Source: a virus. Taken from it: a stretch of DNA of 41,669 nt. Below, in pieces: positions 6,561-16,995 of this stretch. The notes beneath the pieces were generated by a model that was not told the origin of the DNA, did no database searches, and was given only the letters and a program-made list of their open reading frames with translations. The stretch is from the IMG/VR virus record IMGVR_UViG_3300033997_000076, positions 1 to 41,669 of that record, one strand, 5' to 3'. How positions within the stretch are numbered: position 1 is the stretch's first letter; each line of letters begins with the position of its first letter. The position numbers were made by a program, and so were the translations under genes.

Positions 6561-9500
6561 TTACCGCGTCCGGTCTACGCCTTGATCCTGTGCCAGCCGT
6601 TGCAGCAGGTTTTGACTCACAGGATCGTTCGGGATGAACGCCTTCAGGGCGTTGAACAGCCCGGTCATGTGGCCTTGACGGTCGCCGCGCTGGTCACCCA
6701 TGAGGTGTGCCCCCGAGTACCCGGCCTGGACGCCAGCAGCCACAACCCCGAGCGCCGGAACCTGCTCCGCTGTGCGGGACATGAAGCCGGTCAGCAGGTC
6801 CGAGCGGAGCGGGCTGTAACGGATCGGCTTGCCGTCCTGGCCCTGTTGCTGCTCCCTGGGGAGGATCGAGGTCCGCACCATAGCGGCCTGATCAGCACCG
6901 AAAGGCGCACTGATGAAGTTGGAGACGCCGAACGGGGCACCTACGTGGGAGCTACGGGAGATCGCCGCGTAAGCCAACATGCTCGGGCTCAAGGCCTCGT
7001 TGAGGTACTTCTCGCGGGCTCGCTGAGGCAAGCCCAGGGCCTTCAATTGGGTAGACGCAGCGTAGAACGCAGTGGCCAGCGCCAGGGACGCGGCGACCTT
7101 GTAGGTCTGATCGAGGACTTGCCCGTTGCGGGTCGCCTCCATCCAGCCACGGACCAGACGCCCGTTGAGGGAGCGCATCACGAACATCTTGAATTGCAGG
7201 ACCATCGCGCCCATCGCCCCGTACTGCTTGGAGGGCGCCAGGGACATTTTGTGCGGACGGAGCATCGTCTCGTCAGCCACTGCATCCCCCAGACGCCACA
7301 GGTCCATTGAGCGCGGATCAGCCGCCAGCTTGTCGGCATCCTTGATGCGCCACTGCCCAGCCTTGTTGCGCTTGAAGTGGGCCTTGATGAGGTCCTGAAT
7401 CCCCTTGAACTGCTCCGGGGTGATCGAGGCCGACCGCAGGCGCTCAGGGGTGAAGAGCTTCGTCTCCAGGCCGTTCAAGGTGTGGTCGATGAGGTCCACG
7501 AGCAGGCCCTGGCGACCAGCGTCCATGATGTAGTTCCCCGTCTCCCGGAGGAGCCAAGTGAACGGAGAGCGAACCGAAAGCTCGCCCGTGGCCCACTTGA
7601 AGTACCCTGCGGCCTGGGCACCGTAGTAGCTGTGGTTCTCCCGGAGGCCGTCAACGATGTCCTGGCGGGTAGGCCGAATGAGGTCATCCAGCTCGCGCCC
7701 GAACACGATGTTATGCATGTCCTTGATGTCCTCAGGGGCCAGCTTGGAACCGGCAGTCGTCCACTTCTTCAGGAGCGGTACGCCCTTCAGCAGCATCCGC
7801 TGGTGGCCCTTCACGAACAGGCTCGCCGCCTCGGTGATGTTCTGAGCCCCCATGTAGGCGTTCTTGGTGACGAAGCCGATGTCGTTGAGGGAACGGATGG
7901 TGGTCTGCCAGACGCCATCAGGATCACGCCGAGCACGCCCCGTGAACATCTTGAGGGCATCCATGAGCGCATCAGCTTCCGTCGTGTCGGCCCCAGGCTG
8001 GGCGCCTTGGCGCATCTTGATGGCCATGGACTTCAGCTCAGCAGTGCTCTTCCCTGTGCCGCCCATAAGGGCCACATCGCCGTTCACGCGGCGGTCGTAC
8101 TGGGGGACGATCCGCAGGATGTCGAACTCCCTCAGGTCATCCACGCTGAACAGCGAACCGTTCGGGAGGTTGATCTGCACATCGGAGTCGAACAGGTTCC
8201 GCGCTTCGAGGTAGTCGTTGTTCTCGACCCCCACGCCATCGTGCAGATGCTCCTCAACGATGTGGCTACGGTTGAACCGCTCGGTGTGGCTGATGCCATA
8301 CGCCTTGTCCCTGGCGTACTTCTCCACGGCTGCCCGCAGTGCCTCGGGGGTCAGCTTCTGCTCACCTGCGGCCTCCTGAAGCATCTTGTCCACCCTGGCG
8401 CGGACTTGAGGACGCTTCGCGTAGGAGGCCAGCCAGGACCGCACGATGGCTTCCTGTAGGCCTTCAGGCCCGCCCAGCTCCCGCAGGAGACCCTGCTTGG
8501 CGGCTGTGCTGTAGCGCATCGGGTAATACGATCCCGCATGACGGGTCTCTTCGAGAAGGCTCTTGGCGTTCATGTTGCCGAACTGGCCAGGGTTCTCGAT
8601 GTAGTCCCACTTCTTCGCCATGTGCTCCTTAAGCAGGTCAGCGAGCTTCACCTCGGCAGGGGTCAGGCTGTGCGTCTTCTCGCCGTGACTGGCTGCCTCC
8701 ATTGCCTGCACCACGCGGCGACTGATGGCTTCGCGCTTGGCGCCCTCGGAGCCACCACGGGCCCGCCAATAGGGGTCCTTCAGCACCTCGTCGAGCTGTT
8801 CGGCAAATCGGTTGTGGGCCACGTTGTCCTGCGAGCGCAGCCGTTCAGCGATGTCCGAAGCAGTAGCCCCGAATTTGCCGTTCGAGCCGGTCTCGTACCC
8901 CGTGGGGGACCTGAAGAGGTCGTAAGCGATGCCACGCATCTCCGGGTTTTCCGACGCGGCCAGCTTGTAGCCGATCTCCGACAGGCTGCCCATGGAGAAC
9001 CCACGGACGGCCTTGGTGCCCAGCGGGTCCAGTTCGACGAACGTGTCCACGGTCTTTGGGTTGAGCGGCGAGCCGCCACTGTGGATAGAGCCGTCCATGG
9101 TGCGGGACGCCTCGTTGTCGAACGGAACGTCGAGGTAGGGCCCCGAAGGGCTCTCCTTGACCTCCTCGCCATCCCTGAAGGGCATCCTGGCCGGGTCTTC
9201 TTCGGCACCTGCCAAGCGGGCCTGTTCACGGAGCTGAAGGCGATTCGCGGCACCACCGATGCGGTTCATCTCATGGGCCAGCGCAGGAACCTCTCGGCCC
9301 TCTCCGTCTATCCAGCTCTCCAGGCGCGGCACCTCGTTATTGAGCCCAGGGCGGGCACCCATGAGGCCGTTCAATAGGCCACCGAAAGCAGCGCCACCTG
9401 CGATGGCAGCGCCCAGGTTCTCCTCCTTGCCAGAGGCCTTGGCTGCGGAGTGCTCCGACAGGCCACCCAGGGCACCACCCACAGCGGCACCACCGATCAT

Positions 9501-10562
9501 GCGAGACGCCAAGCCGGCCCCTGCGCCCCTGGCCGGGTTCACCAAGCTCCAGGGGTCGCCCATCATCCCCGCAGCGCCGCCGATGATCTGAGCACCGAGG
9601 GTGGCGCCATCACGGGCCTGGACGAGCTTCTGGTTCTCCAGGGCGAGGGCAAGGTTCTGGTCGAAGTTACGCTTGTAGCCACGGAGGACCACATCGTAGA
9701 ACTGGGGGTCCAGGCCAGAAGTGCGGAGCTTGTCGTAGTCCTCATCGGTCCAGTCGCTGAGGCGACCGCCGTCCAAGGGCTCGTTGAAGACATCCCGAAG
9801 CATGGTGAACGACTGGGTGAAATCAGCGTTCCCCTCTTGGTTGACCGAACGGATCATCATGCCAAGTACGGAGTTCTGCAGGGCTTCCTTAGCGGCCATG
9901 CCCGTGCCGGTGAGCATGCCGTCCTCTTCGGTCTTACCCGTGGTGGTGTAAAGCTCCTGGGCGAACGTGGGGGCCTTGGGGGCCACATCCACGCCTTCCA
10001 TATTGAAGGAGGCGAAGGTGTCCGGGACGTTGCCAGGGGTCACCGTAGGTTGCGCTTCGATGCCTGCGGGTGCCTCAAATCCGCCTGCGGGCTTTACGAA
10101 CGAGTCCAGTTCGGCGCGCTTGCCGGTGTTGGTCACGTCCGCCAGCTTGCGCATGTAGTTCAGCCCCTCCTCGCTGACCCCGGAGAAGTCCCCACGGTCA
10201 TACGCATCGAGCTGAGGGGCGCCCTTCCGACCTGCCCCTTGGTTGTACGCCAGGAGCGCCTTGAGCTGGTCGCCACCGGCCAACTGGATGTTGTCCCGCA
10301 TGTGGCGAGCCGCTGCGTCGATGGACTTGGCCGGGTCGAAGAAGTCCTCCTCCCGCTCAAGCCCATAGGCCAAGCCGGTAGCGGCGGTCATCTGGGCCAG
10401 ACCGCGAGGCCCCGTAGGGCTCACGGCGCGGGGATTGAAGGACGACTCAAGGAAAATCTGCTTGTGCAGGAGGTCGTAAGGGACCCCGTACTGTGCCGAG
10501 GCGGACTGGATGAGCGAGTCAAACGGTCCGCCCTCGGCTTTGATCTTGTCGTAGCCGTTCAT
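6561..10562 (-). CDS. 16: Internal virion protein D with transglycosylase domain (gp16)
   Basis: The 1333-aa protein is the T7 gp16 homologue (1318 aa), part of the ejected channel that draws the genome into the cell. Residues about 15-140 form a soluble lytic transglycosylase domain: catalytic Glu39 in QIFLESSFNP, then GPRGLAQMTAATG, which opens peptidoglycan. The rest is mostly helical with Gly/Ala-rich segments near 330-400 (GAGLASRMIGGAAVGGALGG) that may insert in the membrane. AGGAGTACCC precedes the ATG. The ORF is uninterrupted. Confidence 0.96.
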   Translation of the reverse strand: MNGYDKIKAEGGPFDSLIQSASAQYGVPYDLLHKQIFLESSFNPRAVSPTGPRGLAQMTAATGLAYGLEREEDFFDPAKSIDAAARHMRDNIQLAGGDQLKALLAYNQGAGRKGAPQLDAYDRGDFSGVSEEGLNYMRKLADVTNTGKRAELDSFVKPAGGFEAPAGIEAQPTVTPGNVPDTFASFNMEGVDVAPKAPTFAQELYTTTGKTEEDGMLTGTGMAAKEALQNSVLGMMIRSVNQEGNADFTQSFTMLRDVFNEPLDGGRLSDWTDEDYDKLRTSGLDPQFYDVVLRGYKRNFDQNLALALENQKLVQARDGATLGAQIIGGAAGMMGDPWSLVNPARGAGAGLASRMIGGAAVGGALGGLSEHSAAKASGKEENLGAAIAGGAAFGGLLNGLMGARPGLNNEVPRLESWIDGEGREVPALAHEMNRIGGAANRLQLREQARLAGAEEDPARMPFRDGEEVKESPSGPYLDVPFDNEASRTMDGSIHSGGSPLNPKTVDTFVELDPLGTKAVRGFSMGSLSEIGYKLAASENPEMRGIAYDLFRSPTGYETGSNGKFGATASDIAERLRSQDNVAHNRFAEQLDEVLKDPYWRARGGSEGAKREAISRRVVQAMEAASHGEKTHSLTPAEVKLADLLKEHMAKKWDYIENPGQFGNMNAKSLLEETRHAGSYYPMRYSTAAKQGLLRELGGPEGLQEAIVRSWLASYAKRPQVRARVDKMLQEAAGEQKLTPEALRAAVEKYARDKAYGISHTERFNRSHIVEEHLHDGVGVENNDYLEARNLFDSDVQINLPNGSLFSVDDLREFDILRIVPQYDRRVNGDVALMGGTGKSTAELKSMAIKMRQGAQPGADTTEADALMDALKMFTGRARRDPDGVWQTTIRSLNDIGFVTKNAYMGAQNITEAASLFVKGHQRMLLKGVPLLKKWTTAGSKLAPEDIKDMHNIVFGRELDDLIRPTRQDIVDGLRENHSYYGAQAAGYFKWATGELSVRSPFTWLLRETGNYIMDAGRQGLLVDLIDHTLNGLETKLFTPERLRSASITPEQFKGIQDLIKAHFKRNKAGQWRIKDADKLAADPRSMDLWRLGDAVADETMLRPHKMSLAPSKQYGAMGAMVLQFKMFVMRSLNGRLVRGWMEATRNGQVLDQTYKVAASLALATAFYAASTQLKALGLPQRAREKYLNEALSPSMLAYAAISRSSHVGAPFGVSNFISAPFGADQAAMVRTSILPREQQQGQDGKPIRYSPLRSDLLTGFMSRTAEQVPALGVVAAGVQAGYSGAHLMGDQRGDRQGHMTGLFNALKAFIPNDPVSQNLLQRLAQDQGVDRTR

Positions 10563-10579
10563 GGGTACTCCTGAAGGTG

Positions 10580-12856
10580 TTAGCGGTCTCGGAAGCCCGC
10601 AGCGCCCTCAAGGGTTCCTGTAGACGGGTCGAGACCTCCGAATGGGGATTGCTGCCGGCGTTGCTGCTCGGCCTTGTAGCGGTTGATCTTCTCGTCGGCG
10701 GCCTGCTGGCGTTGCGCTGCGACCTTGGCTGCCTCCTCTTGTTGCTGGAGGACGTAGACCTGACGGAGGTACTGCGGGGTGATGGGCGGGAGATTCAGAG
10801 AGGACACGGCGTCATTCAGGACGATCCCATTGGGCGTCTCACTGATCGTAATGTCGCCCTCGTTGATCCAGGGGCGCGCCTTGGCGATATCACGGACAAA
10901 CTGATTCAGGATGTCGCGCCCAGCCGTCCAGCTCTCGGCGTTCTGCGGGTCAACCATGAGGGTCCGCTTCTGTACGGCACCCACCGTCTTCCCTTTAGCC
11001 GCCCCGTCAGAGGCCTCGAAGGAGACTGTGGACTTCTTCAGCCAGTCATTGACGGAGGCAAGAGCAGTGCCCTCGTCACCTGTACGGAACAACTCGGAGT
11101 CGTAGAGCGTTCTCGCGGCATCTCGAAGTGGAGCCGGAAGGTACGGAACTGGGGAGGCCGAGGAGGTAAGCACCTCGTTCCACTTCTGGTCCTGCATGAT
11201 CTTCTCTTCCCGCGTCAGCCCCTTCTTCTGGCGTTCAGCGTCAACCATGGTTTCCACGCCGAACCCTGATTTCTCCAGCAAGGCGACTCTCTCAGCCAGG
11301 GCGGACGCTTCCGGGTAGAGCGAAGCGATAGTCGCTGGGTCCCGCTGATAGATGCGCTGGAACGCACGGATGCGCGCTGTGTTCTCTTCGGTGACCTCGG
11401 CGGACTGGGCAACCACGAGCCCCTGGAACTGGTTCATCGCGTCAACGGTGAGGGTCTGGAAGTGTTTCCTGAAGGGGCCATCGGAAAAGTCTGCTCGCAG
11501 GTAGTTGAGCTTCTGGCGGTCACGCTCCTCCTCCGGGAGGCTCATACGGTCCAGCTCGTTCATCTTCTTGCTCACGAAGTTGGCCCCATCCTCCTCCGTG
11601 AAGTTGCCTGTGTCGGGTGTCGTCTCGTAGGTGCGCCAGTCGGTCGAGACGTTATCCCCGGCGATGCGCTGGGCATACTTGGTCTCGAACAGCAGTTGCC
11701 GGTTGTCTGCCTTGATCTGCTTGTCCTGCTCCTTTCGGCGCCGGACGGAATCCTCCGAGATCATGGCCAGCACCCGGCCCCTGGCAGCATTCAGCTCCTC
11801 CGTCTGGCGGGTCACCATGCTGGAGTCCTGAACCTTGTTGAGCTTGCCCTGCATGGCCGACAGTTGCGAAAGGGCCGTATTGGGGTCGGTGTTCGCCACG
11901 GCCAGGGCGTTTTGAATGCCGAAGGTCCACTGCTGGGTCATGTCCCGGTTCCGCTTGAACGCGGCTTCCCCGGCCTTCACCTGATAGTTCTCCAGCACTT
12001 CCGGGCCCACGATGTCGCGGACCTTCATCTGCTTGCCGTAGAGGGTGACCTCCTGATCCCCGATGTTCTTGAAGAACACATCGGCGCCCGGCTGGGCCGC
12101 GTTCTGCGCAAGGGAGTCCCGGAGGGCACTGATTGCCATGCCTTCGGTTGGGATGGAGCCCTTGGCGAGGCTCGCGGTGAAGTAGGTGGCGAAATCCGCA
12201 GGGGCATTGGGAGACCGCAGGAAGGCCTCGTCGGAGAACATCGAACCGAGGTCCGAGGTGGTCTCCATCTGGGCAATCGCCTGGGTCTGCTCACTGAGCT
12301 TGCGGGCGTGCTGGTCGAAGATCGCTGCGTTGCGCTGAACGATGTCAGCATTGAAGCCGCGCTGGTAAGCGGTGTCCGAGTGGTCCACACCGACCGCTTC
12401 AGCGTAGCTCTTGGCCTTTTCTTCGAGGCGGGTGTTCCGGTACTCGGTCAGCTCTTCATGGGTCTTGAAGGCCCCTTGGTCGATCTTCTCGCGAATCTCC
12501 GTCTCGACCTCGAAGGCAGCATTGCGGCCCGACTTGAACCGCAGCGCTTCCATCGCATCGGGATCGTCTTGGTACAGCAAGGTCCCGTTTGCTACTGCCT
12601 GCCGGCGCTGCTCAGGGGTGAGCTTGCGGATGATCTCGTTGGAGCGCTCATCGGCGCGGCTCTGATTGAAGCTCTTCTGGGCACTGTAGAGTTCGGTGGC
12701 GGACTGTCCGAAACGAAGGAGCGCTTGCCCAATGCCCTCCCCTTGCTGGGGAGCCTGGAAGGTGGCGGCGCGATACCCGAGGCGCCCCGTGTCCCGCAGA
12801 CGCTCGACCCCGCTCCGCTCCTGCCCCTCTACTGCCTGTTGAATCTGGTTTCTCAT
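10580..12856 (-). CDS. 15: Internal virion protein C (gp15)
   Basis: The 758-aa protein matches T7 gp15 (747 aa) in length and position. It is an inner core protein ejected with gp14 and gp16 to make the periplasmic DNA conduit. It is predicted to be largely helical and charged, with no membrane segment seen. AGGAGATGAC precedes the ATG. Assignment rests on order and length plus general family appearance. Confidence 0.93.
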   Translation of the reverse strand: MRNQIQQAVEGQERSGVERLRDTGRLGYRAATFQAPQQGEGIGQALLRFGQSATELYSAQKSFNQSRADERSNEIIRKLTPEQRRQAVANGTLLYQDDPDAMEALRFKSGRNAAFEVETEIREKIDQGAFKTHEELTEYRNTRLEEKAKSYAEAVGVDHSDTAYQRGFNADIVQRNAAIFDQHARKLSEQTQAIAQMETTSDLGSMFSDEAFLRSPNAPADFATYFTASLAKGSIPTEGMAISALRDSLAQNAAQPGADVFFKNIGDQEVTLYGKQMKVRDIVGPEVLENYQVKAGEAAFKRNRDMTQQWTFGIQNALAVANTDPNTALSQLSAMQGKLNKVQDSSMVTRQTEELNAARGRVLAMISEDSVRRRKEQDKQIKADNRQLLFETKYAQRIAGDNVSTDWRTYETTPDTGNFTEEDGANFVSKKMNELDRMSLPEEERDRQKLNYLRADFSDGPFRKHFQTLTVDAMNQFQGLVVAQSAEVTEENTARIRAFQRIYQRDPATIASLYPEASALAERVALLEKSGFGVETMVDAERQKKGLTREEKIMQDQKWNEVLTSSASPVPYLPAPLRDAARTLYDSELFRTGDEGTALASVNDWLKKSTVSFEASDGAAKGKTVGAVQKRTLMVDPQNAESWTAGRDILNQFVRDIAKARPWINEGDITISETPNGIVLNDAVSSLNLPPITPQYLRQVYVLQQQEEAAKVAAQRQQAADEKINRYKAEQQRRQQSPFGGLDPSTGTLEGAAGFRDR

Positions 12857-12864
12857 GTCATCTC

Positions 12865-13431
12865 CTAACCCTTACCGGCTGCCTTGCCTGCCTTGGCCGA
12901 CTGCATCTGCTGATCGACGCCGTAGCCCTGTGCTGCCCCACCCATGCCTGCCGAGACCACATTGAGGGCGCTGGCCAGCTTGGAGGTGCGGAACACGGGG
13001 GCACTCGATTTGAGCTGGGCCTTGGTGTTCTCGACGGTGCCGACTTGGTTCGCGAAGATGGTCTGGTAGTCGCGCTGATAGTTGTCCAGAACGGACATCT
13101 TCTCCCGCGAGGTCTCAGCCTCGGTGACCCGCTGGATACGATCCATGGAGGCACCCGCGAGGTTGGACTCACCGATTGCCGCTGCGACCATCCCCTGGTT
13201 CCGTAGGGACTTGAGGTTGATCTCGGTCATCTGCTGCTGCGCCTGTTCGGCCTTGTCCTTGGACTCAAGCGCAAGGTCCGCATTGGCGATGTTCATCTGC
13301 TTGACCATCTCGATCTGCGACTTGCGGCGGGCATCCTCTGCCTTGCCTTCGGCCTTGGCCTTGTCGTGGGCACCCGCAGCAGCGCCTGCTACAGCCATCA
13401 CAGCCATCGTGATTGATACTGGCTCACACAT
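12865..13431 (-). CDS. 14: Internal virion protein B (gp14)
   Basis: The 188-aa protein begins MCEPVSITMAVMAVAGAAAG, a hydrophobic N-terminus seen in T7 gp14 (196 aa), followed by a long Gln/Lys-rich helix. In T7 it forms the outer membrane part of the ejection channel. AGGAGGCCGCC precedes the ATG. It lies between gp13-like and gp15. Confidence 0.92.
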   Translation of the reverse strand: MCEPVSITMAVMAVAGAAAGAHDKAKAEGKAEDARRKSQIEMVKQMNIANADLALESKDKAEQAQQQMTEINLKSLRNQGMVAAAIGESNLAGASMDRIQRVTEAETSREKMSVLDNYQRDYQTIFANQVGTVENTKAQLKSSAPVFRTSKLASALNVVSAGMGGAAQGYGVDQQMQSAKAGKAAGKG

Positions 13432-13440
13432 GGCGGCCTC

Positions 13441-13899
13441 CTAAAAGAAGAACTGCTGGAATCCGTGCCCGTTGTGGTTGAACCGTTGGCCCCACTCGGC
13501 CCCCAGGTGGTTGAGGAGCTTGATGTGAGACGTGTTGGCTTCGGACACGGCGTTGGTGAAGTGGAAGCGGCCCCTCGGGTCCTCGCGCTCAGCCGCCTGT
13601 TTGATGGCCTGAAGGTGCCCCCTGAGCAGGGCGAGCATCTTGGAGCGCCCCTTGGCGGACAGCGCTTCGGCGTGAGTGGTATGTACAAACCAGATGAGCC
13701 CCAGGCTGTGCCCGCCTACCGCCAGGACATTCCCTCGGTCATCGGAGATGTGCATCACCGTGGGGTCGTCCGAGGATGCCGTAAGGACCTCTACCGGGTC
13801 CCGGCCAGCCCCTACGCGCTCCATCTCGTCGCGGTCGCTTTGGGCAAGCGCCAGGGCTGCCTGGAAGAGGTGCAGGTAGTTTGCTTTGTAGAGCCTCAT
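13441..13899 (-). CDS. 13: Internal virion protein A (gp13), GNAT-like
   Basis: The 152-aa protein occupies the gene 13 position (138 aa in T7). Its C-terminal part, NAVSEANTSHIKLLNHLGAEWGQ, resembles the terminal element of N-acetyltransferase folds, as known for this family. It is needed for virion maturation in T7. GGGAGGTTCA precedes the ATG. An enzymatic role is not implied. Confidence 0.88.
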   Translation of the reverse strand: MRLYKANYLHLFQAALALAQSDRDEMERVGAGRDPVEVLTASSDDPTVMHISDDRGNVLAVGGHSLGLIWFVHTTHAEALSAKGRSKMLALLRGHLQAIKQAAEREDPRGRFHFTNAVSEANTSHIKLLNHLGAEWGQRFNHNGHGFQQFFF

Positions 13900-13924
13900 T
13901 GAACCTCCCTGTAGTAGAAATGAA

Positions 13925-13946
13925 AGAAGGCCCTGAAGGGCCTCCT
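13925..13946 (-). terminator. Small hairpin between genes 12 and 13
   Basis: On the minus strand AGGAGGCCC-TTCA-GGGCCTTCT forms a 9-bp stem with one G-U pair, followed by TTCATTT. The U-tract is weak, so partial termination or mRNA processing is equally likely. It sits in the short gap between the gp12 stop and the gp13 ribosome binding site. Confidence 0.5.
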
Positions 13947-13950
13947 GTGG

Positions 13951-16317
13951 TTAAACGCCTGTGGAGCGCCTGAGGTAGTTGCCTTCCCAGCCGCACCCGA
14001 TGATGTTCACGGGCACGGGCGCCTTCGAGAACAGGTAGACCTGCTGGCGCCGCGCATCTCCGGTGACTGGGAACTTGAACTGCCCAGTGCCTGCGTTCGG
14101 GTAGCCGAGCATCACCGAAGAGCCCAGGCGGCCGCCCGACATGGGGTAGGTGTAGCGTGTCGATCCGTTGTCCACGGTGATCTCGAAGGCACCTGAGTCC
14201 TCGTAGTTCACCCAGGCGCGCCGGAGTTGGAGCCGCCCAATGTCCTCAGTGCTCGACGATCCGTCGTCGGCGGTCTGCTTGATGAGGAACTTCGAGAAGC
14301 CATAGGCGAACTCAAAAGCGCGCCCCACGGTGAAGAACTTGGAGGTCATGTCGCCATCCAGCCGTAGCAGTGGATCAGCCGCCCAGCCCCCTTCAGGCAT
14401 CTTGTGGAGACGGAACACGCCATCCTCCGAGATCGTCCAGAAGTCGCCCTCTCCGGGAGTGAACCCGTAGAGGTCCCTGAGGTTGAGCTTGGTCAGGTAC
14501 TCGTTGTCATCGAAGGTGGTGGGCTTCACCTGGACCTTCATGTCCATGTAGGAGCGCCAGGGCTCATGGCTGAAATCAACGGTGTCCTTGGTGAACTCCA
14601 CGCGCTCCATGGTGATACCACCTGGGCGCCTGAGGATCAGCCACATGAACGACCCGATGCACGAGGCAGTCAGGACCTCGACGCCCTCCCCCATCTCCCA
14701 GTGGCTCCACGACTGCTGGACAACGTTCTCGTCCATGTAGAGGAACTTGTAGATGAACACGCAGCTCCGCTCGGAATCGCTGAGCACCGTTAGGAAGTTC
14801 TCCGTGCCGGAGCCATGCAGCGCGAACACAGTGTTTGGGACGTAGCTGGGAACGTGGGCCGAGATGTCCTCAGCGCTTTTCACGTCGCTCACGTCCTGAA
14901 CCGCGTAGTACCGCTTCACGGAGCTGTAGGATGCCCGTGGACTCACGAAGTAGACCCCTCGCCCGATCCCGAAGGGGCGCGCGTAGTCGCTCACATCGAA
15001 CTCGGTGGTGAGGTCAAGCTGAATGGTCTTGGTGGACATCACGCCGGCACTGGTCAAGACGAACTGCGCTTGGTCGCTCCACAAGAGCAACTGCTCGGAG
15101 AACGGTACGGCGTACTTCAGGACCGACACCCGGTTATGGCTGATCGCAACGTCAATCGGATCGTCGTCGCTGAGCTGGACAACGGAGGCCGGGAAGAAAT
15201 CGAAGTATTTCGAGGTCCGGCTCATGATGACGTTCTCGCCGGAGAGGAAGCCGAGGCGGTTCCTGAAGAAGAACACGTCGTTCAGGGTGTAGTCGACGAA
15301 GCTCGGCATCGGGTTGGTGTCGTCATCACCTGCGCTTCGGGTCCCCCAGGTGAGAGCCCGGAAGTCGAACTGCCCATCAGCAGCCCGTATGAGCGCATGG
15401 GGCATGGACAGGGGGTCCACCCCGGTGATGATTCCCGGCTTCACCGTCTCCTTCCAAACCGCCCCGGCTGCATCGTAGCGGACCCAGTAGTTGTCCCCGG
15501 ACTTCGAGGACTCCCCTGTGATCTCCACCAGATAACCGTCCTTGCACTGTAGGGGCAGCTTGGCGAAGGTCTGGACCTGGTGGATGAAGGCGTTGAGGAG
15601 CTGGTTGGCGTAGCCGTCAGCGGTCTTGATCGTCGAGATCATCTCCGAGGTCTTGGCGCTAATCAGCAGCCATCCCTGGCCCGCCTCGGCTGCCCACTTG
15701 GCAGACGCATTGATCTGGTTGGCCAACTGGGTAGCGATCCACTGGGCATCGGTCTGGGTCACATGGGACGCTGTGGAGCCATCAGGCATGACCAGCGAGG
15801 CCACCTGAACGTCGTTCACGGTGATGCTCAAGGTTCGCCCGTACTGGCCGCCACGGACGTTCACCACTGCGCGGGACTTCAGGGCCGGATAGCCTTGATG
15901 CGTGGTGGTGTTGGCCATCGTGATCTTCTTGTTGCGGTTCACGATGAACGTGTAGTCAGCCACGGTGACCATCCTCAGGTCTTCCCGAGGGTTCTGGCAG
16001 TTGGCGTAGCCGTTGTACCCACGGACCTGATAGGAGCGCCCGAGGAGGTCCACCACCTCAACCCCCGTCCCGGTGAAGACCACGAAGTATTGCTCGGCCT
16101 TGTCACGGTTGATGAGGTGAACGGCGGGCTTGCCGGGCCACTTGGAATCCGGCCCGAGGTGCTTGACGAAGGTGGTGGGCGGACGCTTCTGGAGACCTTC
16201 CGCCTCCGAGGACCACCCGTTGATCTGGAGCGCGCCCTGGTTGGGGAACCGGAGGATATCCGGCTGCTGAGAGATGCCGCCTTTGAGGTTCTTGACGGAC
16301 TGCGATACGAGACCCAT
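13951..16317 (-). CDS. 12: Tail tubular protein B (gp12, nozzle)
   Basis: The 788-aa protein matches T7 gp12 (794 aa), the distal nozzle of the short tail. It starts MGLVSQSVKNLKGGISQQPD, the typical family opening. AGGAGGTCCA precedes the ATG, nine bases after the gp11 stop. The frame is intact and ends in GCGWEGNYLRRSTGV. Confidence 0.97.
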   Translation of the reverse strand: MGLVSQSVKNLKGGISQQPDILRFPNQGALQINGWSSEAEGLQKRPPTTFVKHLGPDSKWPGKPAVHLINRDKAEQYFVVFTGTGVEVVDLLGRSYQVRGYNGYANCQNPREDLRMVTVADYTFIVNRNKKITMANTTTHQGYPALKSRAVVNVRGGQYGRTLSITVNDVQVASLVMPDGSTASHVTQTDAQWIATQLANQINASAKWAAEAGQGWLLISAKTSEMISTIKTADGYANQLLNAFIHQVQTFAKLPLQCKDGYLVEITGESSKSGDNYWVRYDAAGAVWKETVKPGIITGVDPLSMPHALIRAADGQFDFRALTWGTRSAGDDDTNPMPSFVDYTLNDVFFFRNRLGFLSGENVIMSRTSKYFDFFPASVVQLSDDDPIDVAISHNRVSVLKYAVPFSEQLLLWSDQAQFVLTSAGVMSTKTIQLDLTTEFDVSDYARPFGIGRGVYFVSPRASYSSVKRYYAVQDVSDVKSAEDISAHVPSYVPNTVFALHGSGTENFLTVLSDSERSCVFIYKFLYMDENVVQQSWSHWEMGEGVEVLTASCIGSFMWLILRRPGGITMERVEFTKDTVDFSHEPWRSYMDMKVQVKPTTFDDNEYLTKLNLRDLYGFTPGEGDFWTISEDGVFRLHKMPEGGWAADPLLRLDGDMTSKFFTVGRAFEFAYGFSKFLIKQTADDGSSSTEDIGRLQLRRAWVNYEDSGAFEITVDNGSTRYTYPMSGGRLGSSVMLGYPNAGTGQFKFPVTGDARRQQVYLFSKAPVPVNIIGCGWEGNYLRRSTGV

Positions 16318-16325
16318 TGGACCTC

Positions 16326-16919
16326 CTATCGCGACAGTCGGCCAGCGACCCAGGCGTCACCGTCCAGCATGTTGAAGGCGCCGTAATCCAGCTCGAATTC
16401 CTGAACGGCCTGCCAAGCGTCCTGCTCTTCGAGCTGCAGCGAAGCCTCGATCTCGGCGGCCCCGAAGAACCGGATATTGAAGCGGCGCGCGGCCCTGGCG
16501 ACGATGTAGGTACGGAACTGGATGGGCATCTCATCGAAGGACTTCAGGCGAATCAGGTTGACCGTGATCGGGTCGTTGAACTGATCGGTCTTCGCCGTCC
16601 GGTCGTACACGTAGCCGCCCCGGTTGGTGTAGACGGTGGCCCCGCTCTGCGACTTCACGGAGAGGAAGTCCGGGAGCCAGTTGATGAGCTTCGAGAACAC
16701 ATCGGGGGTCAGGATGGCGTCCTCTTCGATGTTGAAGGTCCATCCCTTGGACTGGACTTCGAGGTTCACCCCGTTGAGGATGCGGCGGCAGTTCGCCACG
16801 TCAGCGTTTGCGTCCCCCTCAAGGGTGTTCACGGGGCTCTCGCCAATGGCCGACAGCATGTCGTTCACGGCAGCCAGCTCGTCCGAAGTCTCAAGGTTTG
16901 CCTCATAGCTGCGAGCCAT
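16326..16919 (-). CDS. 11: Tail tubular protein A (gp11, adaptor)
   Basis: The 197-aa protein matches T7 gp11 (196 aa), the ring joining portal and nozzle. The ATG at 16919 ([20 protein letters not shown]) is chosen because AAGGAGG lies nine bases before it. A longer frame to 16979 would run through the upstream terminator and is not used. It contains the family segment [19 protein letters not shown]. Confidence 0.97.
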   Translation of the reverse strand: MARSYEANLETSDELAAVNDMLSAIGESPVNTLEGDANADVANCRRILNGVNLEVQSKGWTFNIEEDAILTPDVFSKLINWLPDFLSVKSQSGATVYTNRGGYVYDRTAKTDQFNDPITVNLIRLKSFDEMPIQFRTYIVARAARRFNIRFFGAAEIEASLQLEEQDAWQAVQEFELDYGAFNMLDGDAWVAGRLSR

Positions 16920-16946
16920 GTGTGCCTCCTTGCGATTGGCTGATTC

Positions 16947-16986
16947 AAAAAAAACCCCTAAGAGCCATTGCGGACTCAAAGGGGTT
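16947..16986 (-). terminator. Rho-independent terminator after the capsid gene (T-phi equivalent)
   Basis: The minus strand shows AACCCCT, a roughly 19-nt loop region, AGGGGTT and a run of eight T residues. The stem arms are nearly identical to T7 T-phi, and it lies at the same place between genes 10 and 11. It would set the high ratio of capsid and scaffold to tail mRNA, with read-through for downstream genes. Confidence 0.95.
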
Positions 16987-16995
16987 CGGGAGGGG

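Noticed and set aside
11462-12868. Long plus-strand ORFs opposite genes 15, 16, 12 and RNAP
   Set aside because: They are antisense shadows caused by high GC at third codon positions; they lack ribosome binding sites and known domains.
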